DNA of 64,000 nucleotides, taken from contig NZ_JAUXQZ010000003.1 in NCBI RefSeq assembly GCF_030682035.1, forward strand, positions 81,291 to 145,290, in the 5' to 3' direction. Of this stretch, positions 1-8,698 are shown piece by piece. Under the pieces are notes generated by a model. It saw nothing but the letters and a program-made list of their open reading frames with translations, was not told the origin of the DNA and ran no database searches. This DNA comes from Brevundimonas sp. (lineage in GTDB: Bacteria; Pseudomonadota; Alphaproteobacteria; Caulobacterales; Caulobacteraceae). The translations under genes and the position numbers were made by a program. The stretch's first letter is position 1. Every line of letters begins with the position of its first letter.

Positions 1-2
1 AG

Positions 3-1217
3 CTGGTGGTCGCCGACGTGGATCGCCTGCGCCGTCTGAACGAAGCGCTGGGGCATGAGCGCACCGATCTGGTGCTGTCGGCGCTGGGATCCCGCCTGAA
101 CGCCGCCTTCGCCCATGACGCCCACGCCGCCCGCATCGGCGAGGACGAATTCGCGGTCCTCGCCCTGCGGGGCACGGGGATGGTCGCCGAACGGGTGCGC
201 GAGGCGCTGGAACAGCCGCTGCGCGTCGCCGGCTTCGACATCTATCCGACCGTCTCGATCGGCTCGGCCCAGGCCGAGGGCGGGCCGGACGCGCCTGATC
301 CGGCCGAAATGCTGAGGCGCGTCGAGCTGGCGGTCGAACAGGCCAAGACGGCGGGGCGCGGCGGGGTCGCCGCCTATGGCCGGGCGCTGGAAAGCGACAG
401 CCTGTCCCGACTGGCGCTGGAGGCCGACCTGCGCAACGCCTTCGTGCGCGGGGAGATCGAGCCCTTCTACCAGCCGATCGTCAATCTGCTGACCGGGGCC
501 GTGGCCGGGTTCGAGGCCCTCGCCCGCTGGCGTCACCCCAAGCGCGGTCTGGTCCCGCCTGACGAATTCCTCGGTCTGGCCGACGAGATGGGCCTGATGA
601 ACGACCTCGGCCTGCTGATGATGACCCAGGCCTCGCGGCAACTGGCCGAATGGCTGGTGCGGCACCCGTCGGCGGGCAAGCTGTTCTGCAGCGTCAACCT
701 GTCGGTCGGTGAGATCGAGCGGGCCAATCTGGTCGAGGACGTGACCCGCATCATCGCCGACGCCGGCCTGCCCAAGGGCGCGCTGAAGCTGGAGGTCACC
801 GAAGGCGACATCATGCGCGACACCTCGCGCGCCGCCGACACCCTGACCCGGCTGCGCGAGGCCGGCGCCTCGCTGGCGCTCGATGACTTCGGCACCGGCT
901 TCTCGTCCCTGACCTGGTTGGCCAAGCTGCCGTTCGATACGCTGAAGATCGACCGCTATTTCGTTCTGACCATGGACAAGGACGAGGGCTCGGCCAAGAT
1001 CGTCAAATCCGTGGTCAACCTGGGCCGTGACCTGTCGCTGGAAGTCGTCGCCGAGGGCGTCGAGAACGCCGGCCTCGCCAAACTCCTGCTTGAGGCTCAG
1101 TGCCACTACGGTCAGGGCTTCGGCTACGCCCAGGCCCTGCCGGCCCAGGAGGCCGAGGTCTATCTGAACGAATCGCTCGCCGACGGCACGGCCCCGATCA
1201 AGGCGCGGTCGGCGTAG
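3..1217 (+). CDS. GGDEF-EAL cyclic-di-GMP signalling protein (5' partial)
   Basis: The reading frame is open from the left edge, so the N-terminus, and any sensor domain, lies outside the window. The visible part begins inside a GGDEF domain whose signature reads GEDEF (about residue 45 counted from the GTG at position 6), a departure from GGDEF/GGEEF that suggests weak or no cyclase activity. It is followed by a full EAL domain: FEALARW (about 169), EVTEGD, DDFGTG (about 293) and AEGVE are all present, so phosphodiesterase activity on cyclic di-GMP is likely. The usual QGYLFGRP-like end is replaced by QGFGYAQALP. The C-terminal tail after the EAL domain is short. The function is inferred from family; the sensory input is unknown. 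Confidence 0.9.
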   Translation: MVVADVDRLRRLNEALGHERTDLVLSALGSRLNAAFAHDAHAARIGEDEFAVLALRGTGMVAERVREALEQPLRVAGFDIYPTVSIGSAQAEGGPDAPDPAEMLRRVELAVEQAKTAGRGGVAAYGRALESDSLSRLALEADLRNAFVRGEIEPFYQPIVNLLTGAVAGFEALARWRHPKRGLVPPDEFLGLADEMGLMNDLGLLMMTQASRQLAEWLVRHPSAGKLFCSVNLSVGEIERANLVEDVTRIIADAGLPKGALKLEVTEGDIMRDTSRAADTLTRLREAGASLALDDFGTGFSSLTWLAKLPFDTLKIDRYFVLTMDKDEGSAKIVKSVVNLGRDLSLEVVAEGVENAGLAKLLLEAQCHYGQGFGYAQALPAQEAEVYLNESLADGTAPIKARSA

Positions 1218-1273
1218 GCTGCGGTCTCACGGACTGACGTCCGCTATGGTGGGAAGCGGCCAGCCAGCGAACT

Positions 1274-2077
1274 CTACCCGGCGAGACCAGCGTCCGTCAG
1301 TCCGTCCGGCAGACTACCTTCGACCGTGATGGTGTGGCCCCAGAACAGGTTGCCGTCATCGAAGTCGAGAATGAAGTCTCCGCCGGCTTCAATCGAAATT
1401 GAAGTCAGCGAGAGTCTATCCCCAAATTCAGTCGGCGATATTTGCTCCTCTTCTTCACCGAGCCACTCGTTGTTCTTCAGGACGAGAAGTCGTTCAGTGG
1501 CGAAGTTGATTGCGTTCATGGTCCATCGCTGCTGATCACCCCAAAGCGCGTGCGCGACCGCGAGGTCGTCCAGTTGATCGATCGACAACGCGCAGTCTTT
1601 GCCCAGCCACTTGGCTTCGCCGACCCAACCCAAAAGAACATCGGAGGTGAGGATTCCCAAGTGTGGATCGTGGAATGTGGGCGGCGTCTTTTGAAGTTCG
1701 ATTGCCTCGGCAAAAGCCTTGTCGGGATCAACAAGCTTAACGGGCCCGGCAACAACGCCGAACGCTCCTTCGTCGGTACGAGCCAACCTTGCCTTGGCTG
1801 CTATGACCGATCCGGGGGGAAAGGCTCTGAGCGAGCCAAACGGCGGACTGTCGCCTATACTCTCCTGAACCAGCCGAAGGTTTCCTGCCTCAAGAGGCCC
1901 CTCTCCGACCCGCCAAACGTAAAAGGTAACAACCTCCTCAGCTGGCCTGTCGCGCATTCGCACGAGGGCCGCGCCGTATGGAGGAACAATACCTGTCACC
2001 TCGACGGCGAGCTGCCTCTGGGCACGATCGCGGCGAGCGCGATCCTGCTTCTTTTGTTTGTCAAACCAGTCGAGCAT
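1274..2077 (-). CDS. DUF2262-like hypothetical protein
   Basis: 267 aa, no signal peptide or membrane segment. The C-terminal half has the pattern I associate with DUF2262: 'FHDPHLGILTSD', a conserved 'ALSID', 'LLVLKNNEWLGEE', then 'FILDFDDGNLFWGHTI' near the end. The N-terminal half (basic start, then 'VVTFYVWRVGEG') is not recognised. The family has no established biochemical role; some relatives sit among immunity-type proteins, but no toxin gene is visible here. GC content is noticeably lower than in neighbouring genes (more A/T at third positions), hinting at recent acquisition. It is convergent with the preceding GGDEF-EAL gene and stands alone. The DUF assignment is from memory of the motif pattern and is tentative. 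Confidence 0.7.
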   Translation of the reverse strand: MLDWFDKQKKQDRARRDRAQRQLAVEVTGIVPPYGAALVRMRDRPAEEVVTFYVWRVGEGPLEAGNLRLVQESIGDSPPFGSLRAFPPGSVIAAKARLARTDEGAFGVVAGPVKLVDPDKAFAEAIELQKTPPTFHDPHLGILTSDVLLGWVGEAKWLGKDCALSIDQLDDLAVAHALWGDQQRWTMNAINFATERLLVLKNNEWLGEEEEQISPTEFGDRLSLTSISIEAGGDFILDFDDGNLFWGHTITVEGSLPDGLTDAGLAG

Positions 2078-2169
2078 GGCCGAACGAAAGCCTCCGAAAG
2101 AGGTGTCGGCGTATCATGCCCATTAAACACCGGCCAGTTCGGCTCAGGGCCGAAACCGTCCTCCGCCTG

Positions 2170-2739
2170 CTACGCCCGCCCGCTCTGCCCTGACAGTTGC
2201 GCCGGATCGACCCCCAGCCCGGCCAGTGCCTTGGCCCATTTGCCGTCGTAGTCGGGATCGAAGATCAACTCCGGGTCGGCGTCGGCGGTCAGCCAGACAT
2301 TCTCGCCCAGTTCATCCTCCAGCTGGCCTTCGCCCCAGCCGGCGTAGCCCAGCAGCAGCACCGACCGGTGGGGGCCGGACGCCGGGTCGATCATGGCCAG
2401 CAAGGCCTCGCGCGTGCCGGTCATGGCCAGGCCCTCGGCGAAGGCCACCGAGGCGTCATCGACCAACCAGTCGTCGGTGTGCAGCACAAAGCCGCGTTCC
2501 CGCTCCACCGGCCCGCCGATCAGCACTTGCCGCCCGGCGGCGTCATCCGGAGCGGTGGTTTCCAGTCGGGTCAGCACCTTCTTCAGGGTCACCCCCGGCG
2601 CGGGCCGGTCCAGCCGCAGACCCATGGCGTGGTCCGGCCGGTGGGCGCAGATCAGGATCACGGCGTGTTCGAACCGGCTGTCGCTGATGCCCGGCATGGC
2701 CACCAGCAGCCGCCCGACCAGGGATTGGAAATCGTCCAT
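2170..2739 (-). CDS. yqgE: YqgE/AlgH family protein (UPF0301)
   Basis: 189 aa, the normal length for the family. The N-terminus 'LVGRLLVAMPGISDSRFEHA' and the internal 'GGPVERERGFVLH' and 'LLGYAGWGEGQLEDEL' blocks are the family hallmarks. No enzymatic activity is established for YqgE; in pseudomonads the AlgH homologue affects alginate expression. The gene is divergent from the peroxiredoxin gene, with a 127-bp space between the two starts. Identification is firm; the role is not known. Confidence 0.93.
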   Translation of the reverse strand: MDDFQSLVGRLLVAMPGISDSRFEHAVILICAHRPDHAMGLRLDRPAPGVTLKKVLTRLETTAPDDAAGRQVLIGGPVERERGFVLHTDDWLVDDASVAFAEGLAMTGTREALLAMIDPASGPHRSVLLLGYAGWGEGQLEDELGENVWLTADADPELIFDPDYDGKWAKALAGLGVDPAQLSGQSGRA

Positions 2740-2866
2740 GATTCTATCATCGGCACGCGGGGCGGCGGGCGCAAGGCGGCGGATGGAGATGACGCGGTTG
2801 GCGTCGGGCGCCGCAACGCCTATCTGGTCGGGGACATTGCGTCCTCACACACTCCCGGAGCCTGCC

Positions 2867-3352
2867 ATGACCGTCCAGATCGGCGACCGCATCCCCTCGG
2901 CCAACCTGACCCGCGCCACCGACGACGGCCCCAAACCCGTCACCACCGACGAGATCTTCGCCGGCAAGACCGTGGCCATCTTCGCCGTTCCCGGCGCTTT
3001 CACTCCGACCTGTTCGGCGCGCCACCTGCCCGGCTTCAAGGACCACCGCGAGGAGATGTCGGCCAAGGGTATCGACACCATCGCCTGCGTCTCGGTCAAT
3101 GACGCCTTCGTCATGGGCGCCTGGGCGGACAGCCAGGGCATCGGCAAGGACGAGATCCTGATGCTGGGCGACGGCAACGGCGACTTCACCCGCCAGCTGG
3201 GCCTGTCGATGGACGCCAAGGGCTTCGGCATGGGCGAGCGGTCGCAGCGCTATTCCATGATCGTCAAGGACGGCGTGGTCAGCCAGCTGAACATCGAACA
3301 GCCGGGCGAGTTCCGGGTGTCCTCGGCCGAGCATTTGCTGGCTCAGCTCTGA
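2867..3352 (+). CDS. Peroxiredoxin, Prx5 type
   Basis: 161 aa starting at the ATG of MTVQIGDR. It reduces hydroperoxides through a peroxidatic cysteine in 'PGAFTPTCSARHLPGF' (about residue 48), the Prx5-class active site. A second cysteine in 'DTIACVSVND' lies where plant type-II peroxiredoxins have a resolving Cys. The C-terminal part contains the typical 'RSQRYSMIVKDGVV' strand. Longer upstream starts in this frame run antisense through yqgE and were rejected. A palindromic repeat follows immediately, before vsr. Cytosolic; electrons probably come from glutaredoxin/glutathione or thioredoxin (family knowledge). Confidence 0.93.
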   Translation: MTVQIGDRIPSANLTRATDDGPKPVTTDEIFAGKTVAIFAVPGAFTPTCSARHLPGFKDHREEMSAKGIDTIACVSVNDAFVMGAWADSQGIGKDEILMLGDGNGDFTRQLGLSMDAKGFGMGERSQRYSMIVKDGVVSQLNIEQPGEFRVSSAEHLLAQL

Positions 3353-3360
3353 GATGAGTT

Positions 3361-3490
3361 CCTCCCCCATCGGGGGAGGGGGACCACCCGAAGCCGAAGG
3401 CGAAGGGTGGTGGAGCGCCAGCGGCGGCTTCACGGCCCCTCTGTCAAGGCGCGGAGCCGCGCCGCGCCACCTCCCCCGTTGGGGCAGGAC
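3361..3490. repeat. Palindromic repeat, family A copy 1
   Basis: The left arm CCTCCCCCATCGGGGGAGG (itself a hairpin) is followed by GGGACC. The right arm, near 3470-3488, reads CACCTCCCCCGTTGGGGCAGGA. The same left arm recurs at about 16831 (inside rsmE) and 49668 (end of ruvC). This copy lies between the peroxiredoxin and vsr genes, and its last bases (AGGA) sit 4 nt before the vsr start. Confidence 0.8.
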
Positions 3491-3493
3491 CTG

Positions 3494-3955
3494 ATGAGCG
3501 ACGTCTTCACGCCCGAAAAGCGCAGTGCGGTGATGCGCGCTGTGAAGGGCCGCGAAACCGCGCCGGAGCTGGCCGTGCGCCGCATTCTGCGTGCGGCGGG
3601 CATCGGCTATCGGCTGGGCGGCCGCGGCCTGCCGGGGCGGCCTGATCTGGTGATGCCCGGGCGGCGGGTGGCGGTCTTCGTCCACGGCTGCTTCTGGCAC
3701 GGCCACGATTGCGCCCGCGGCGCGCGCCAGCCCAAGGCCAACGCCGACTACTGGTCCGCCAAGATCGGACGCAATCGCGCCCGCGACGTCGCGGTGTGTT
3801 CGGCGCTGCAATCGGCCGGCTGGCGGGTGGTCACGGTTTGGGAGTGCGGCATGAGAACCGCCGGTTTCGCCGGGGCCTTGGTCGCCGAAGTCCGCGCTCA
3901 GGCCGCGACGGTTTCCGGCTCCGGGACCTCGTCCTCCGGGACCTCGTCCGCCTGA
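3494..3955 (+). CDS. vsr: Very short patch repair endonuclease-like protein (orphan copy)
   Basis: 153 aa. Vsr nicks DNA 5' to T in T:G mismatches arising from deaminated 5-methylcytosine. The Vsr core is intact: 'EKRSAVMRAVKGRETAPELAVR' start, 'GRPDLVMP' carrying the catalytic Asp, '[13 protein letters not shown]' with the catalytic/zinc His and Cys residues, and 'VVTVWECGM'. The chosen ATG gives the standard N-terminus; earlier starts run through the palindromic repeat. No methyltransferase is adjacent, unlike the second Vsr at 38632. Its Ser/Thr/Gly-rich tail overlaps the end of the convergent histidine kinase gene by 58 bp. It may service another methylase elsewhere, or act as a general restriction-associated endonuclease (DUF559-like alternative). 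Confidence 0.88.
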   Translation: MSDVFTPEKRSAVMRAVKGRETAPELAVRRILRAAGIGYRLGGRGLPGRPDLVMPGRRVAVFVHGCFWHGHDCARGARQPKANADYWSAKIGRNRARDVAVCSALQSAGWRVVTVWECGMRTAGFAGALVAEVRAQAATVSGSGTSSSGTSSA

Positions 3956-5961
3956 ACCATGGTCATCACATGGGTGATGGCGCCCAGCAGCATCGGCGGC
4001 GTGATCGGTTTGGGCACGAAATAGGTCATGCCGGCGTCGGTACAGGCGGCGATGTCCTCGGCCGCCGTGTCGGCCGTGACGGCGATGATCGGCACGCCGA
4101 CGTTGGGACCATTTCCAGCCCTTATGCGGCGGGTGGTCTCGCGGCCGTCCAGTTCGGGCATCCGCACATCCATGAAGATCAGGTCGAACGCCGTGTTCTC
4201 GCAGATCTTCAGCGCGGCCATACCGTCGGCGGCGGTGGCGATGTCGCAGCCCAGCGGCTGCAGGATCAGCTGGATGGCGCGGCGGTTGATGTCGTGGTCG
4301 TCCACTACGAGCACCCGCATCGGTCGGCCCTCGTCCTCGTCGCCTTCATCCATCACGGGGTCTGGCTGGGCCTCGACCGCAACGGCGATGCCGACCGGCT
4401 CGGACGCTGGGACCAGGATGTGGGGGGCCGGCGCTGCGACGGGCCGGAGAACCGGGGTCAGCGATTGCGCAGCGGGGGCCGGCGTGGAGGGGCTGGTCAG
4501 GCGGCCGGACAGGGCGCGCGCGACGGCGTCGCGGCTTTCCTGATCCAGCATCTGCGGCGCGGCCTCCACAGCCTCGCCCTGAAGCAAGGACAGGGCGAGG
4601 GTGAAGCTGGCGCCGGCGCCGGGGCTTGTGCGGACGGTGACCCGTCCGCCCATCAGTTCCGTCAGCTGACGGCTGATGGCGAGACCCAGACCAGTGCCGC
4701 CATGCAGGGCGCTGACCCCCGACCTGGTCTGGTCGAAAGGTGTGAACAGGCGAGCGACCTGATCGGGGGTCATGCCGGGTCCGGTGTCCTCCACCGCGAT
4801 CAGCACCGCATGGCCGCCCGGCTCCTCGCTCCAGGCGTTGAGACGAAGGGTGATCGACCCCGTCTCGGTGAATTTCATCGCATTGGAGATCAGGTTGTTA
4901 AGCACCTGACGGACCCGCATCGGATCGCCCCGGACGTTGGCCGGGATCGACGCCGCGCCCTCGACCCGCAGCTTCAGACCCTTGGCGCGGGCCGGGCCGC
5001 GCCAAAGTCGCGTGGTCTGGTTTAACAGGTCACGCAGATTGAAATCGACCTGATCGACCGTCATGTGACCGGCGTCCAGCTTGGCGTGGTCCAGCAGGTC
5101 GTCGAGCATGGCCTTCATCATGAAGCCCGCGTCGGTGATCAGTTGGGCCTGCGACCGGGCGCTGGAGTCAGTTGCGCCCCGTTCCAGCTCCGCCGCGCCG
5201 GTCAGGATGGCGCTGATGGGGGTGCGCAGATCGTGGCCAATGGCGGCCAGGAAGGCGCTGCGGCCCGCCATGATGCGCTCGGCGTCCATCCGCTTCTGGT
5301 CGGCCTCGATCCGGGCGGCGCCTTCTGACAGGCGCGCCTCGTTCATGCGCTGCCAGGTCGACAGACAGTAGGTGATGAAGACGCCGACGGCGATGGCCGC
5401 CGCCGTGACGAAGCCCGGCGTGGCGCCGTGGAGGGCCATGAACACCGGTGTCGCCGCCAGATAGACGAACTGGACCGAGGCGGTCATCAGCATGACCGAG
5501 GTCGACCGGGGCGCATTGATCACCGAATAGATGGCGCCCGCCGACAGCAGCATGGCCGCGCAGATCCCGCCCATCGGTCCGCCGATCAGCCACAGCGGCA
5601 CCGACAGACTGCCGAAATACCCTGCATTCAGGGTCAATACGACCCAGCCGGCGACCCCGCGCGCGCCGCGCAGCTGCTCGGCCTTGCCACCGATGATCGG
5701 GGCGAAGACCCACAGGTCCAGCAGCTGGACGACGAAATAGCCGACGACCCAGGCAAAGCTCAAAGACCAACCCAGAAGCGGGCTGAAGATCAGGGCGCTG
5801 GCCGAGGCCATGCCAAGCCGCTGCAGCAACGCCTTGCGCCGCTGACGGATCGCGGCGGCCCAGTCGCCGGGATCGGCGACGGACGCGTCAGCAGGCATGT
5901 CGGCTGTGGCGTTCCCCATGCGGCCCCTCGGCGTGAGCGAATTCGCCCGTCCCGCGACCAT
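3898..5961 (-). CDS. Hybrid sensor histidine kinase with C-terminal receiver
   Basis: 687 aa. About six hydrophobic segments lie between residues 45 and 205, followed by a short coiled coil and a HisKA domain with the phospho-accepting His in 'AIGHDLRTPISAIL' (about 244). The HATPase has 'NLISNAMKF' (N box), 'VEDTGPGM' (G1) and 'GGTGLGLAI' (G2). A Pro/Ala-rich linker leads to a receiver domain: 'VLVVDDHDIN', 'FMDVRMPELDG' with the phospho-Asp, and 'KP' of the conserved Lys. The membrane part has no periplasmic sensor domain, so the input may be membrane- or partner-derived. It starts 23 bp after pyrD ends on the same strand and is probably co-transcribed. Met15 (start at 5919) is an alternative initiator. 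Cognate partners are not visible. Confidence 0.92.
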   Translation of the reverse strand: MVAGRANSLTPRGRMGNATADMPADASVADPGDWAAAIRQRRKALLQRLGMASASALIFSPLLGWSLSFAWVVGYFVVQLLDLWVFAPIIGGKAEQLRGARGVAGWVVLTLNAGYFGSLSVPLWLIGGPMGGICAAMLLSAGAIYSVINAPRSTSVMLMTASVQFVYLAATPVFMALHGATPGFVTAAAIAVGVFITYCLSTWQRMNEARLSEGAARIEADQKRMDAERIMAGRSAFLAAIGHDLRTPISAILTGAAELERGATDSSARSQAQLITDAGFMMKAMLDDLLDHAKLDAGHMTVDQVDFNLRDLLNQTTRLWRGPARAKGLKLRVEGAASIPANVRGDPMRVRQVLNNLISNAMKFTETGSITLRLNAWSEEPGGHAVLIAVEDTGPGMTPDQVARLFTPFDQTRSGVSALHGGTGLGLAISRQLTELMGGRVTVRTSPGAGASFTLALSLLQGEAVEAAPQMLDQESRDAVARALSGRLTSPSTPAPAAQSLTPVLRPVAAPAPHILVPASEPVGIAVAVEAQPDPVMDEGDEDEGRPMRVLVVDDHDINRRAIQLILQPLGCDIATAADGMAALKICENTAFDLIFMDVRMPELDGRETTRRIRAGNGPNVGVPIIAVTADTAAEDIAACTDAGMTYFVPKPITPPMLLGAITHVMTMVQADEVPEDEVPEPETVAA

Positions 5962-5984
5962 GACCGGCTTGCCCTAACGCTCCG

Positions 5985-7022
5985 TCAACGAGCGGCGGAA
6001 ACTGCCTCCGAGACTGTGGAAAACCCGTCGGCGCGCAGGCGCCCGGCGAGGTCCCGCTTGATCCCTCCGATCAGGGCCGGACCTTGATAGATCAGGGCGG
6101 AATACAGTTGGACGGCGGACGCCCCGGCCCGGATGCGGGCATAGGCCTCGGCCCCGCTGTCGATTCCGCCTGCGGCGATCAGCGGCAGGCGGCCGCCTCC
6201 AGCCTCGGCGGCGGCGCGCAGGGCGGCTCCGGCCCGTGCCTTTAGCGGCGCGCCCGATAGACCACCGGCCTCGTTTCGGTCGCGTGACCGCAGGCTGTCG
6301 GGCCGATCGAGGGTGGTGTTGGACACGATCAGGGCGTCGATGCCGTGGTCGAGGCTGGCCTCGACGATCAGGGCGATCTCGGCCGGGGTCAGGTCGGGCG
6401 CGATCTTCAGGAAGACGGGCGTCGGATCGTCCCCGCGCGCTTCGGCCAGCCGACCCAGCAGGTCGTCCAGCGCCGCCCGCCCCTGCAAGGCGCGCAGGCC
6501 CGGCGTGTTGGGCGAGGACACGTTCACGGTAAGATAGTCGGCCAGGCCCTTCAGCCGGATCAGCCCGGCGACATAGTCCGCCGCCTTGTCGTCGGTGTCC
6601 TTGTTGGCTCCCAGATTCGCGCCGACGACGGCGTTGCGGGGCCGGTCGGCCAGCCGGGCGGCGAAGGCTTCCAGACCCGCATTGTTGAACCCCATCCGGT
6701 TGATGATGGCCCGGTCCTCGCTCAGGCGGAACAGGCGCGGTTTCGGATTGCCCGGTTGGGCCAGCGGCGTAACCGAGCCGCATTCCAGGAAGCCGAAGCC
6801 CAGCCGCGACAGGCCATGCAGAGCCTCGCCGTTCTTGTCCAGACCGGCGGCCAGCCCGAGCGGATTGGGCAGGTCCAGTCCCGCCACGGTGGTCGCCAGA
6901 ATGGGATCGTCCGTCCGCGCGGGCGGCAGGGGCGCCAACTGCAAGGCCCGGATCGCGAGGCCATGGGCGGTTTCCGGATCAAGCACGCGCAGCAGGGCGG
7001 CGCCGATGTCGGTCACGGCCAT
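5985..7022 (-). CDS. pyrD: Dihydroorotate dehydrogenase (quinone), class 2
   Basis: 345 aa, full length. It oxidises dihydroorotate to orotate with FMN and quinone in pyrimidine synthesis, bound to the inner membrane through the N-terminal helices. Visible class-2 signatures: 'LPNPLGLAAGLDKNGE' near 55, 'NRMGFNNAG', 'VNVSSPNTPGLR' containing the catalytic Ser region, and the FMN phosphate loop 'LIAAGGIDSGAEAYARI'. Its start overlaps the end of the DUF952 gene by 10 bp, giving a DUF952-pyrD-histidine kinase transcription unit. Confidence 0.96.
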   Translation of the reverse strand: MAVTDIGAALLRVLDPETAHGLAIRALQLAPLPPARTDDPILATTVAGLDLPNPLGLAAGLDKNGEALHGLSRLGFGFLECGSVTPLAQPGNPKPRLFRLSEDRAIINRMGFNNAGLEAFAARLADRPRNAVVGANLGANKDTDDKAADYVAGLIRLKGLADYLTVNVSSPNTPGLRALQGRAALDDLLGRLAEARGDDPTPVFLKIAPDLTPAEIALIVEASLDHGIDALIVSNTTLDRPDSLRSRDRNEAGGLSGAPLKARAGAALRAAAEAGGGRLPLIAAGGIDSGAEAYARIRAGASAVQLYSALIYQGPALIGGIKRDLAGRLRADGFSTVSEAVSAAR

Positions 7023-7369
7023 CCAACGGTCCCGTCTTCAAATCGCATGACGCCTTCAGCATCGACCGACAGCCCGCGCTGAGGGGCATCCGCCGTGGCG
7101 GGCAGGGGAGCGAACAGGTGCGGAAACTGGTCGCCCCCGCGCGACGCTTCCCACTTCAGCGCCTCGCCCAGCGGAGCCAGGGCGACCTCGACCAGAACCA
7201 GATCGGTCCGCCCCGCATAGTGCCGCCGCGCCGTCTCGGCCAACTGGGCCGCCGTGGACATGTGGATATAGCCGTCCGCCAGATCGACCGCCGACCCCGC
7301 ATAGGCGCCGTCGGCCAGCGCCGCTGTCCACTCGACCCGGTCCACCAACTTGTAGGCGACCGCGCTCAT
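7013..7369 (-). CDS. DUF952 family protein
   Basis: 118 aa, soluble. The pattern 'YKLVDRVEWTAAL', 'AVDLADGYIHMSTAAQLAET', 'LVLVEVALAPLG', 'LKWEASRGGDQFPHLF' is that of DUF952, a small family with an ADP-ribosyltransferase-like appearance and no proven function. It overlaps the SixA-like gene by 4 bp (7366-7369) and pyrD by 10 bp, so translation of the three is likely coupled. The conserved His in 'YIHMS' and Glu in 'LKWEASR' are the obvious candidate functional residues. Confidence 0.88.
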   Translation of the reverse strand: MSAVAYKLVDRVEWTAALADGAYAGSAVDLADGYIHMSTAAQLAETARRHYAGRTDLVLVEVALAPLGEALKWEASRGGDQFPHLFAPLPATADAPQRGLSVDAEGVMRFEDGTVGWP

Positions 7370-7869
7370 TCGCCGCCCAGATCGCGCGGCTGGATGAAGC
7401 CCTCGAAGGTGCAGCGCCCGGCCACATCCACGGTGAAGATCGCCGCCGCACCGGGCGGAAAGCCGCCGCTCATCCGGTCCAGAATGGCGGGGGAGGCTGC
7501 ACTCTCGACCAGATATTCCACCGCCAGCAGATGGACCCCCGGATTGTGGGCCACCACCATCAGACAGCCGGCTTCCTCCTCTCCCGCTTCCACGAACCGG
7601 CGCAGGGTTTCGGAGCCGCCGTTGTACAGCGGCTCGTCCTCGCGCACCTCCACGTCGCCAAAGGCGTCATGCAGCAGATCCCAGGTCTGGCGCGTGCGGG
7701 CGGCGGGCGAGACCAACGCCAGATCGGGGCGCATGCCCCGCCCGGCCAGGGCCCGGCCCATCGCGGCGGCGTCCCCCCGGCCACGCGCCGACAGCACGCG
7801 GTCGCGGTCCCGACCGGAACCGGCCGCCCGCTCCGCCTCGGCGTGACGCATAAGGATCAGTCGCTGCAT
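7366..7869 (-). CDS. SixA-like phosphohistidine phosphatase (histidine phosphatase family)
   Basis: 167 aa from the ATG at 7869 (MQRLILMRHAEAE). Fourteen more residues are open upstream (to 7911), but family members begin right at the RHxE strand. The catalytic motif RHAEA is at residues 8-12, 'SPAARTRQTWDLL' is the second phosphate-binding Arg region and 'VAHNPGVHLLA' carries the second His. These proteins remove phosphate from histidine, in SixA from the ArcB phosphotransfer domain. The gene shares a 4-bp overlap with DUF952. The true substrate is unknown. The pairing with a hybrid kinase two genes downstream is suggestive only. Confidence 0.9.
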   Translation of the reverse strand: MQRLILMRHAEAERAAGSGRDRDRVLSARGRGDAAAMGRALAGRGMRPDLALVSPAARTRQTWDLLHDAFGDVEVREDEPLYNGGSETLRRFVEAGEEEAGCLMVVAHNPGVHLLAVEYLVESAASPAILDRMSGGFPPGAAAIFTVDVAGRCTFEGFIQPRDLGGE

Positions 7870-7879
7870 GCGCAGGGCT

Positions 7880-8653
7880 TTAAGGGCGTTTGCCGCTTCC
7901 CGCCAGATCATGACCGGTCTGATCGCGCGATGATCGTGAGGCCGGCTGCGGCTGCATGGCGGGCGTCAGCACGGGCGCTGTCGCCACCGCCCCGCCCGGT
8001 CGGATACGGGCGTAGGCCTGCCGTGTCGCCTCCAGCAGGATGACCCCCGCCGCGCCCGGCATGACCCGCTTGCCGATCTGTTCGAAACCGTCGGCCAGCG
8101 GCAACAGCGGGCCCCAGGGCGGCACATACAGGGTCTGGGACCAGGCCGTGGGCTCGAGGCCCGCGCCGCGGACAAGCCGTTCAAGCTGGCGGCGGGTGAA
8201 GGGCCGTCCGTGGCCGAAGGGCGTGGCCTCGGCCCGCGCCCACATCCCGCCCCGCGCCGCCGCGACCAGGATGATCCGCCCGGCCGGAGACAGGGCGCGC
8301 ACCGCCTCATTCATCAGTCCCTGGGCGTCGTCCGCCTCTTCCAGGGCGTGGATCAGCAGGATTCGGTCGAAGGAACCTGCGGCGAACGGCAGGCGGCGGT
8401 CATCGACCAGCAGGCTGCGGTTCTTTCCGACCGAGGGCCATGGTTCGACGCCTTGACCGCCCGGCATGGCCGCGACCACGCGTCGGGCTCCGACGAAGGC
8501 CTCCAGCCACGGCGTGGCGTAGCCAATGCCGAGGACGTCGCTGTTGGCCGCTTCGCCCCAGGCGTCCTCCAGCCGTCGCGCCAACAACCGACGCGCCAAG
8601 GCGCCGGTGGGCTCGCCGTAGAAGGTCCGGAGTTCCTCGATACTGCGCCGCAT
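7880..8653 (-). CDS. Class I SAM-dependent methyltransferase
   Basis: 257 aa from the ATG of MRRSIEEL. An extended frame to 9211 is antisense to gloB and was rejected. The methyltransferase_11-type core is visible: 'DVLGIGYATPWLEAF' in place of the Gly-rich SAM loop, 'LLVDDRRLPFAAGSFDRILLIHALE' as motif II/III, then 'ALSPAGRIILVAAARGGMW'. The C-terminal 40 residues are low-complexity. The gene is divergent from gloB, separated by 45 bp, an arrangement I believe is common in Caulobacterales. The substrate cannot be told from sequence. Confidence 0.88.
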   Translation of the reverse strand: MRRSIEELRTFYGEPTGALARRLLARRLEDAWGEAANSDVLGIGYATPWLEAFVGARRVVAAMPGGQGVEPWPSVGKNRSLLVDDRRLPFAAGSFDRILLIHALEEADDAQGLMNEAVRALSPAGRIILVAAARGGMWARAEATPFGHGRPFTRRQLERLVRGAGLEPTAWSQTLYVPPWGPLLPLADGFEQIGKRVMPGAAGVILLEATRQAYARIRPGGAVATAPVLTPAMQPQPASRSSRDQTGHDLAGSGKRP

Positions 8654-8698
8654 GCCACCACCATAGGCCACGCCGGGAGCGGCTGCTAGAATGCGCGA

